Origin: Bidens hawaiensis
Taxonomy: Eukaryota > Streptophyta > Magnoliopsida > Asterales > Asteraceae
Direction: 5' to 3'
NCBI GenBank assembly: GCA_021521415.1
Contig: JAIQDT010001136.1
Location: 434,001-498,000, forward strand
Length of the DNA: 64,000 nucleotides
Notes under the pieces: generated by a model
What the model was told of the DNA's origin: nothing
The model's database searches: none
Seen by the model: the letters and a program-made list of their open reading frames with translations, nothing else
Part shown: positions 44,867-52,825 of the stretch, piece after piece
How the letters are laid out: every line of letters begins with the position of its first letter
Position numbering within the stretch: position 1 is the stretch's first letter
Translations under genes and position numbers: made by a program

Positions 44867-46620
44867 ATGTCTTCGATAAACATTACTGAACTAGTAAAGA
44901 TGGAAGTAGAAGCAGGTTCGGCTACAAAGGCACCTAAGATGCTCAAGAAAACTGATTATGTAGCGTGGAAAGATCGTTTTGAACAATATGTCAAGTATCA
45001 AGATGCCAAGATGTGGGTGTGTATACAAGATGGTTACATTCCACCTACTACTGAGTATGAAGGTCGTGATCAGATCAAGAAGTACAAAGAGATGGAAGAT
45101 GAAGAGAAGAAGATGTATGAGGCAGAAAGTAAAGCTCATGCAGCAATTACAATGGCTCTTCCACAAGAAATTTTGCACACTTTCAGAAAGTACAAGACTG
45201 CTAGAGAACTTTGGGAAGCTCTTGAAAACCGTTTTGAGGGCAATGTGGGAATTCGTGCTTCGAAGATTAAACTTCTAAAAACCCAATTCTCTGTCTTCAA
45301 GTATCTGAAAAACGAATCACTTGATGATATTATCACCAGATATTATCATCTGATGACTGAACTCAGCAACTATTCAATTGCATACAAAGAAGATGAGATT
45401 GTTGAGAAGCTTCTTGATGCTCTCCCACCAAAATGGGAGATGTATACAGTGTTGATGAGAGAAGATAAAGACTTTGCTGACTATGACCTGGAGACAGCAG
45501 TTAACAAGCTAAGAACGTTTGAACTGAACATGGTACGAAAGGAGACACCTACCGATCAGGTTCAAGATCCGGGTATGTATGGTGCAAAGGTTAACTCGGG
45601 ATCAAGTTCGAAAACGGAATCATCTGCTTATTACTCTAAGGGAAAGTCAGGCGCGAGCTCAACACATGAGGGACATGTATCTCTCAACATGAACGGTGAT
45701 GTGTGCTATGTAGCTGGAGGGTCAAATGCTTCTCAACCACAAGCGACCAAGAGTAGTTATTCCCCAAGTGTTTCAAACAACAACTACTCGAAGATGCCCA
45801 TGAGTGTCAAATCTGCTGAACAGCAGTTTGCTCTCTATGCATCTTTTATTGCTTCGTATGAGAACTACATTCAGGGTAAGATCGTTGAACCTGCAGTTTT
45901 GGATGAAGACTATGACCAGATCGATGCTGATGATCTGGAAGAGATGGATCTGCAGTGGCAGATGGCTATGATTGTCAGAAGGGTGAAGAGGTTCATGAAG
46001 AAGACTGGCAGGAAGTTTGTCTGTGAGAGGCCAGGGTTTGATAAGTCGAAGGTTCGCTGCTACAACTGTCAGTAGAATGGCCACTTTGCAAAAGAATGCA
46101 AGAATGAACGTGTAGAACGCAGTCAGAACAGATCTACACAGCAAAGTGGTAGTGGTAATGACTATAGAGCCATGATTTCCAGACAGAATGAAGAGTACAA
46201 CTGGAATCTGCATGTTGAAGAAGTATTTGAACATGCCAACTTGGCAAACATCGAAAATGCAGATAGTGAGAAGGGAACTGGCGAAGATGAAGCGTACATA
46301 GCAGATGTAGCAGACCAGCTCTCCGAGGTAAGTACCGAACTCCCTTATACTAAGTGTGAACTTCTGTCTGAACAACTGACAACTCTAACTGATCAGTTTG
46401 TTAGTTTGGATGCGCAATATAAAACTTTAAAAGAAGATCATCACTTCACTAAAGCTAGAGAAAATAGTTACAAAGTAAAAAATTAAAGCTATTGAAACAG
46501 ATATTAAAAGTCTTAAAGCAAAGCTTGCTGAAAAAATTAATATGATTGATCTGAGGTTCTAGAAGAAAAAACCAAACTAATAGCTGAAAGAGAAAAACAG
46601 ATAGCTGATCACCAGGTAAA
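44867..46620 (+). pseudogene. Gag of younger SIRE-like element, stop in first zinc knuckle
   Basis: The first ATG after the repeat-rich leader opens 402 codons. A Copia gag core covers about residues 20-230 ([58 protein letters not shown]), followed by a Ser-rich linker, then [20 protein letters not shown] and RCYNCQ with TAG at 46073-46075 inside the CX2CX4HX4C knuckle. The same frame continues (NGHFAKECKNERVERSQNR) into a helical segment to 46486, where an A-rich run shifts the frame. Intact forms would make the particle shell; this copy cannot make full-length Gag without readthrough. Confidence 0.85.
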
Positions 46621-46621
46621 A

Positions 46622-47464
46622 GTGGTGGAACTTAACAGGAAACTGGAACAATTCAGAAATTCCTCCGCTATACTTGATCACCTTGTTAGTGATCAAGGTT
46701 CTCCAAAAAGGGGAGGAATTGGTTATCATGAAGTTCCACCACCTTTCAATCATAATTACACTTTTAACCCTAGTAATCAGAAATCTGTCGATGTTGACTA
46801 TGGTCAGACAGTTCCAGTTCCAGTTACTACTAAAGAACCAGAAGTTAGTAAGCCTGTTGCAAGTGTTAAAATTTCTGCTCCGAGTCCTGTCTCATCTAAC
46901 TCGGACAAGTCTTCTGAGTCGAGTGAGACAAATCAAGAGGAATTATTACCAAAAAGTGGAGAGAAAAAGAAAACATCTGAAAAGAAGTCTCCACTAAACC
47001 CGTATGTCCCACCATATGTGAGACAAACGGGCAGTAATACAGCCTCAACATCTAAGACAACTTTTGATAAGAAAGTTGAAAACAGGTGTTGTTTTAGATG
47101 TAATCAACAAGGACATCTTGTTGCTGGTTGCCCTCTGAAGCAAAAATTCAGAGGTGTGAGGCCTTTAAAATCTGAGAAAAGAGCTAACAGTAATCAATTT
47201 AATGATAAAACTGAAAACCCATCGAATTTCAGAAAATGGACTAATCCAGGTTTTCAAAGAAATAGATCTCAGTTTTTCACTAGTAACACCCAAACCATAA
47301 CTAATAATTTATTTAATTCAAGACGGTATGGATGGCCTCATAGACAATCCACAAGAAGGTATCCTGTTAGGACTCACAGAAATGATTATGATACTAACTT
47401 TGGACAGCCAAGGTACGGGATGTATCGACCCAAGACCAATCGGTCTTGGGTCCCCAGATTTTAA
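46622..47464 (+). CDS. Gag C-terminal region with second zinc knuckle (younger element)
   Basis: An open segment of 280 codons after the frameshift. It starts in a coiled coil (VVELNRKLEQFRNSSAILDH), then PPPFNHNYTF, a Ser/Lys/Glu-rich stretch, the knuckle CCFRCNQQGHLVAGC at about residues 157-171, and an Arg/Asn-rich basic tail ending RSWVPRF and TAA at 47462-47464. Pol continues in the same frame after a pyrimidine-rich stretch ending GTGCAG at 47479-47484. The ATG at 46622 is probably not a real start, as this is the continuation of the upstream gag frame. A gag with two knuckles separated by a coiled coil is also seen in the sister family. Confidence 0.75.
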   Translation: MVELNRKLEQFRNSSAILDHLVSDQGSPKRGGIGYHEVPPPFNHNYTFNPSNQKSVDVDYGQTVPVPVTTKEPEVSKPVASVKISAPSPVSSNSDKSSESSETNQEELLPKSGEKKKTSEKKSPLNPYVPPYVRQTGSNTASTSKTTFDKKVENRCCFRCNQQGHLVAGCPLKQKFRGVRPLKSEKRANSNQFNDKTENPSNFRKWTNPGFQRNRSQFFTSNTQTITNNLFNSRRYGWPHRQSTRRYPVRTHRNDYDTNFGQPRYGMYRPKTNRSWVPRF

Positions 47465-47479
47465 CTCTCTGCTTTAATC

Positions 47480-48961
47480 GTGCAGGAACAGTTGAACAGG
47501 GCTGCCAACAATCAATGGGTTGTGGATAGCGGCTGTTCCCGGCACATGACGGGTAACAAGAAATTGTTACAAGACTTGAAACCTGTTCAAGGTGGTAGAG
47601 TGAGTTTCGCAGGAGAGAGCGGTGGAAATATCACAGGAATTGGGACTGTGACTAACGGGAAGATGACGCTAGAGAAAGTTAACTTTGTTGAAGAACTGAA
47701 GCACAATCTGCTGAGTGTTTCGCAGATCTGTGACAAGGATTATACCGTGCATTTCACGAAGAATGAGGCGATAGTGTTGTATCCTGGTTTTAAGATACCA
47801 GAGGACTGGATTGTTATGAAGGCTCCGAGAGTGAAGAATACGTATATCATGGATATGAGGTCTACTGAAATGGCCACTGAAGAATCATGTCTTTTGTCGA
47901 AAGCGACTGAATCAGAGTCCGAATTATGGCATAGGAGAATGGGGCACATTCATCTTCGTAAGATGAACTACCTTGTCAAAAATGGGCTTGTGTTGGGAGT
48001 TCCCTTGAAGAATTTCAACTTCGAAGACAAATGCTTATCATGCAAGAAGGGAAAGCAACACAAGAAATCCCATCACACCAAGAAGGTCAACTCAATAGTC
48101 AGTACCCTAGAATTACTTCACATGGATCTCTTCGGTCCCGTGAATGTAAAAAGTCTAGGGGGAACATCGTACTGCTTGGTGATTACTGATGATTTTTCTC
48201 GATACTCGTGGGTATATTTCCTGAAGTCGAAGGATGAAACTGTTCAGATGGTAATAAATTTGATTACCAAAGTTGAGAACATTATGGGAAAAAGAGTTAA
48301 ATACATCAGGAGTGACAATGGGACTGAGTTCAAGAACTATCAGATGGAGATCTTCTGCCTACAGAAGGGGATTGAACACCAATACAGCGCACCGTACACT
48401 CCGCAACAAAATGGAGTGGCTGAGAGGAAGAACAGGACTTTGATTGAAGGAGCCAGGACCATGCTGGCTGATTCGAAACTTCCCGTGGTGTTCTGGGCTG
48501 AAGCCGTTGCAACAGCCTGTTATATCCTTAATAGAGTGTTAACTGTTAAAAGATTAAATAAAACCTGTTATGAACTAATGCATGGGAGAAAGCCCAACTT
48601 GAGTGGTCTTGAACCATTCGGGTCCCCGTGTTCGATATTAAAGACCAATTCAAAATTTGGTGAAGTTGCCGACGAAGGAATCTTAGTCGGATATGTTGTT
48701 GGGACTCCCAACAGACAGGTCTTTAATACATTGACCAGCAAGGTTGAGGTGGTGTGTAACACTGATATCACAAGTTACAAATCACCAAAACCAAGCACGG
48801 GACCCGCTGGGGTTTTTGACTATGATAAACTTTTTAAATCTTTTAACATGCCTTATTTGGATTTTGCAGAAGATGAGGAACGAATTGCTACGAAGATGAT
48901 ATGCGATGAGGAAGACACTTTGGTGCAAAGACCACAGTATGATGAATGTCAGCCTTCCTAG
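47480..48961 (+). CDS. Pol: aspartic protease and integrase (younger element), ends at TAG
   Basis: 493 codons. Residues about 14-24 give the protease box VVDSGCSRHMTG, about 145-210 the GAG-pre-integrase region (ELWHRRMGHIHLRKMNYL, CLSCKKGKQHKKSHH zinc-like), then the integrase core with DLFGPV, VITDDFSRYSWVYFL, RSDNGTEFKN and ERKNRTLIEGARTML carrying the D,D,E residues, and FGSPCSILKTNSKFGE with ILVGY. A TAG at 48959-48961 stops it in the low-complexity linker before RT; the frame continues beyond. There is no ATG near 47480; expression must come from readthrough of the gag stop or splicing at the AG before it. Confidence 0.85.
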   Translation: MQEQLNRAANNQWVVDSGCSRHMTGNKKLLQDLKPVQGGRVSFAGESGGNITGIGTVTNGKMTLEKVNFVEELKHNLLSVSQICDKDYTVHFTKNEAIVLYPGFKIPEDWIVMKAPRVKNTYIMDMRSTEMATEESCLLSKATESESELWHRRMGHIHLRKMNYLVKNGLVLGVPLKNFNFEDKCLSCKKGKQHKKSHHTKKVNSIVSTLELLHMDLFGPVNVKSLGGTSYCLVITDDFSRYSWVYFLKSKDETVQMVINLITKVENIMGKRVKYIRSDNGTEFKNYQMEIFCLQKGIEHQYSAPYTPQQNGVAERKNRTLIEGARTMLADSKLPVVFWAEAVATACYILNRVLTVKRLNKTCYELMHGRKPNLSGLEPFGSPCSILKTNSKFGEVADEGILVGYVVGTPNRQVFNTLTSKVEVVCNTDITSYKSPKPSTGPAGVFDYDKLFKSFNMPYLDFAEDEERIATKMICDEEDTLVQRPQYDECQPS

Positions 48962-49039
48962 TCAAATGCTGTCAATACCCCTGCTGCCTCTACTGAAGAG
49001 GAATTCATCAATCCGTTTCACTCTCAACATCAATCAACC

Positions 49040-50434
49040 ATGGATGAGCTATCTTCGAACTTGGAAGATAATCTAAATGTCAGTTCGGTTCCGACTACGA
49101 GAATTCACAAAGATCATCCTTTGGAGAACGTGATAGGTGATCTGTCCGCCGGTGTACAAACAAGAAAAAGCTTGAATGAGCACACCTGTGTTTACACAAG
49201 CATTAAAGACACGGGCATTATCAACGAATGCTTGTACACCTGCTTCATCAGCCAGATTGAACCAAAGAACTATCAAATGGCTCTTAAGGACAGCTCGTGG
49301 GTCGAAGCCATGCAAGAAGAGTTAGCTCAGTTTAAGAAAATGGAAGTATGGAATCTGGTTGAAAAACCGAAGAATGTGCATGCGATAGGCACTAAATGGG
49401 TCTTCAAATGTAAGAGAGATGAGAAAGGGGTTGTTATCAGGAATAAGGCGAGGCTGGTTGTTAAAGGCTTTAATCAACAAGAGGGGATTGATTACAATGA
49501 AGTATTTGCTCCTGTGACAAGATTGGAAGCCATTCGGCTGTTTTTGGCATTTGCTGCTCATAAAGAGATGAAAGTTTTTCAGTTGGATGTGAAGAGTGCG
49601 TTCCTAAACGGTAAAGTCGATGAGGTTGTGTATGTTGAGCAACCTCCGGGTTTTCCTGACCCTGACTTTCCCGATCACGTGTACAAGCTAGGTAAAGCGT
49701 TGTATGGACTACATCAGGCACCTCGTGCCTGGTACTCAACGTTATCCGATTACTTGCTTGAGAATGAGTTTGAAAGAGGTAAGATTGATAGCACGTTGTT
49801 CTTCAAGAGAAAGGGAAGCGACTTTCTGCTGGTGCAAGTCTACGTGGATGACATTATCTTTGCTGCATCAAAGGTCACCATGTGTCAGGAGTTTGAGGCC
49901 GTCATGAAGAAGAGATTTGAAATGAGTGCTATGGGTGAACTAACTTTCTTTTTAGGATTGCAGGTTGATCAGAAGAAAGACGGGATGTTCATTCATCAGA
50001 CGAAGTATGTCCATGATGTTCTCAAACGCTTCAAGATGGAGGACAGCACTCCATATGAAACTCCAGTCTGCGTCAATCACAAATTGGGTGCTGATTCAGA
50101 TAACGATGCAGACGTGGACCCAACCCAATATCGGGCTATTATAGGTTCTTTAATGTACTTAACTGCTTCTAGGCCTGATATAATGTTTGCTGTTTGTCTT
50201 TGTGCACGCTTTCAGGCAAACCCAAAAGAATCTCATTTGAAGGGTGCGAAGAGGATACTGCGGTATCTCAAGGGCAAGCCGAAGCTGGGGTTGTGGTACC
50301 CGAGAGGAGGAGACTTGGAGCTAGTCGCTTACACAGATTCTGATTATGGAGGGTGCAATCAGAGTCGGAAGTCTACAACTGGTGGATGTCAGTTTCTTGG
50401 TGGCAGATTGGTGTCGTGGCAATGCAAGAAGTAG
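49040..50434 (+). CDS. Pol: reverse transcriptase and start of RNase H (younger element)
   Basis: 464 codons in the same frame as the upstream pol segment. It contains [73 protein letters not shown], the catalytic [31 protein letters not shown], and SLMYLTASRPDIMFAVCLCA. RNase H starts at about residue 425 with AYTDSDYGGCNQSRKSTTGG and breaks at a TAG (50432-50434) in the SWQCKK region. The ATG at 49040 is simply the first after the TAG at 48961. Confidence 0.85.
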   Translation: MDELSSNLEDNLNVSSVPTTRIHKDHPLENVIGDLSAGVQTRKSLNEHTCVYTSIKDTGIINECLYTCFISQIEPKNYQMALKDSSWVEAMQEELAQFKKMEVWNLVEKPKNVHAIGTKWVFKCKRDEKGVVIRNKARLVVKGFNQQEGIDYNEVFAPVTRLEAIRLFLAFAAHKEMKVFQLDVKSAFLNGKVDEVVYVEQPPGFPDPDFPDHVYKLGKALYGLHQAPRAWYSTLSDYLLENEFERGKIDSTLFFKRKGSDFLLVQVYVDDIIFAASKVTMCQEFEAVMKKRFEMSAMGELTFFLGLQVDQKKDGMFIHQTKYVHDVLKRFKMEDSTPYETPVCVNHKLGADSDNDADVDPTQYRAIIGSLMYLTASRPDIMFAVCLCARFQANPKESHLKGAKRILRYLKGKPKLGLWYPRGGDLELVAYTDSDYGGCNQSRKSTTGGCQFLGGRLVSWQCKK

Positions 50435-50788
50435 ACTTCAGTCGCAATTTCAACCTGTGAAGCAGAATACATGGCAGCATCCAACTGCTGCTCCCAGGTT
50501 CTTTGGATTCAACAACAGTTGCGCGACTATGGTCTGAATTTCTCACTTACTCCTATTTGCATTGATAACACAGCTGCTATCTCAGTAACTAACAATCCCG
50601 TGAAGCACAGTAAAACTAAACATATTGACATACGTCATCATTTTATACGGGATTGTGCTGAGAAGAAACTGATTGAGCTCGAAAAGGTTGATACGTTAGA
50701 TAATTTCGCTGACTTATTCACGAAAGCGTTTGACAAAACTAGATTTCAAAACCTTGTTGAGCTGAATGGGATGATCAATCCCGAGTAA
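50435..50788 (+). pseudogene. Pol: RNase H C-terminal part (younger element)
   Basis: Continues in frame after the TAG with the helix around CEAEYMAASNCCSQVLWIQQ, the third acidic position ICIDNTAAISVT, HSKTKHIDIRHHFIRDC and the end ADLFTKAFDKTRFQNLVELN, closing at TAA 50786-50788. RNase H removes the RNA strand during reverse transcription. Separated from RT only by the one stop codon. Confidence 0.85.
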
Positions 50789-52070
50789 CCATGCTTTGTG
50801 TTTTTGATTAAAAAAAAAAAATACGTCACTATCGCTTAGAATTATGTCGGTTGCCTCAGTTTGAAGGACATGTCTTAGGATATGTTTGGTCCTCATTTCT
50901 ACTTGTAGAATATGAGGATAGCCATATTCTTTCGCTGAAAATTAGTCGATCATACTTAGTTAGAAGGACACATACTAGTATGTGGTCGGTCCAGCTGATC
51001 CATTGGATCTTCGGGATAGCCGTTAACCTGAAGACTTTGATTTGGTTGGGGCGATAGAAGTTAAATTTTTCTTTTCGGGAGATGAAATTATTTTTCAAGT
51101 CTACTACTTCGTAAGAAGTTACTTTACTATGTTTAACAGAAAATTGGTCCAACCTTGGAAAGTGATAGATATACTGATTCTGTGTGCTTAACTAGTGAAG
51201 TTATTAGGCTTAAAAGTCTTTAGAACAGTCATTGTATGTCATGGTAGCTTTTATGGTGCGTAAAAGTAGAAGTGATACTAACTAAATCTACTCGATTTTA
51301 TGTGGAAACTCCTTAAGAGTTGTGCATGTCTTCATACATATCTTTCCAAATGATAGGCAGAAAAGCGATTACCCAGTCATACACGAGCCCGTGAGTGTTC
51401 TGAGTCCCGTGAAGATAGCGTGTCAAGACACTGCAGTGATCCAGATTCGGGACTTGCAGTTATTTTCTACTTGAAGTTGTGTATATATATGTTAGATTAA
51501 AAAAAAAATGTGTGTATTCTAGAGTTCATAAGGTTAATGATTCTCAATCAAGACGCAAGAAGGTGAACGGGAAACAGAGTCTAAGATCGAAGTGTAATCA
51601 CTACTTAATCAGACACTACGGGTCAAGGTCAATTCAGGGTGACTTGGGGAAAGCCAAATACGCTTTGAGAATAGATAGGAGGCATCATAATCTCTGAGTT
51701 GTTGCCCACTTAAGTTTTGAGCTTAATTGAACCTAACTCGTATCACAGAAACGATGAAAACCATTCTAAGTAGATTACCTGCTTACAACCTGTTTCTTTA
51801 TGTCATAATACAGCTGAACACGGATCTGTGTGACAGTCACGAAATTAGTATGATTCCTGTTCGGATCTTTTCTAAAACATGGTAGTCCCTGTCGAGACTA
51901 AAATTTGATCCCGTGTACCTTTATTTTAAAAGTTTTTTTTATTTTTGGAGTTGTATGATTTTATACTGGTTACTTGGTCTTGATCGTTTCATTTAACGCT
52001 TTAAAGGATGTTTTCTAACTTAGTTGCAAATTGTTCAAATTATGGGGTTTGTTTTGAAAAATTTTTAATT
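50789..52070. other. Spacer between pol and extra ORF promoter (younger element)
   Basis: About 1.3 kb without a coding frame of interest. Starts with an A10 run at 50811. Contains no recognisable LTR, RNA gene or repeat. In the sister family the same position is also a long non-coding spacer (6651-8000, 62023-63400). Confidence 0.55.
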
Positions 52071-52283
52071 TCAGCGAAGTTCTGCATAACTTCGCCTAAT
52101 AGGCGAAGTTATCCACAACTTCGCCGATACATCTGTGACCCTATATAAAGGACTTTAAAGGTCAAACTGTTCATTTATTTCAAAACCCAGCGAACTTATA
52201 CTCACAGAAACCTCGGCGAACTTATCGATTCTATTATCATCAATCATTCTGTGTTTCTTTCTCGATTTCATTGTCAATTAAAG
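52071..52283 (+). promoter_or_regulatory. Internal TATA motif and 5' exon of the extra ORF (younger element)
   Basis: A GCGAAGTT...AACTTCGC hairpin at 52101-52124 is followed by CTATATAAAG at 52141-52150 and a pyrimidine-rich, ATG-free leader ending AATTAAAG at 52283, then GTGTGTAGG as a donor. The intron would run 52284-52823 and end TTTGTTGCAG, two bases before the ATG of the 962-codon ORF. TATA, leader and splice sites are read from sequence; transcription start and splicing are inferred. Confidence 0.6.
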
Positions 52284-52499
52284 GTGTGTAGGGTTCCATA
52301 TTCGTATAATCATTGTCGTTAATGATTATCACAGGTCGATACGACCCGTTTCGTGACCTCGATTATTTGAAACCTAAAAACCCGATTTTCAATCTTGTTT
52401 TTACGTGATAGTAAACCACTTGAACGTATAAAACTTCATAAAATCATGTATTTCGGAGTCCTTGATCTCCGAAATCATCATCTACACGTCGTTCAAAAT

Positions 52500-52785
52500 C
52501 CTAACTGTTGCCGATTCAAATTCGGCGAAGTTACAGTTTAGGCGAAGTTATCCGTAACTTCGCCTGAGGTTTAACTTCGCCTGATTATTGATTTTGAAAC
52601 AGTTTATGAGGCGATGTTGTGATTAGGCGAAGTTATCCGTAACTTCGCCTGGACCATTTTACTTAACTATTTTCAGACGAAGTTCAAGTTGAAGCGAAGT
52701 TGTTTTCCAACTTCGCCTCACCTTTAACTTCGCCTATACAGAATTGATCACAACTTCGCTCATGGTAACAGGCGAACTTGTGATT
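52500..52785 (+). repeat. GCGAAGTT/AACTTCGC inverted-repeat cluster in predicted intron
   Basis: GGCGAAGTTATCCGTAACTT(CGCC) occurs twice (about 52541 and 52627), a longer-loop version at about 52693, and single AACTTCGCC or GCGAACTT words fill the rest up to the acceptor. Same word and same hairpin form as in the leader at 44520-44820. Confidence 0.9.
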
Positions 52786-52825
52786 CGCTTTGACGTTTAT
52801 CTAACTTAACCTGTTTGTTGCAGAT

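Noticed and set aside
45773..46375. 200-codon open frame on the - strand
   Set aside because: It lies opposite the gag frame of the younger element and has no family features; a shadow of the coding strand.
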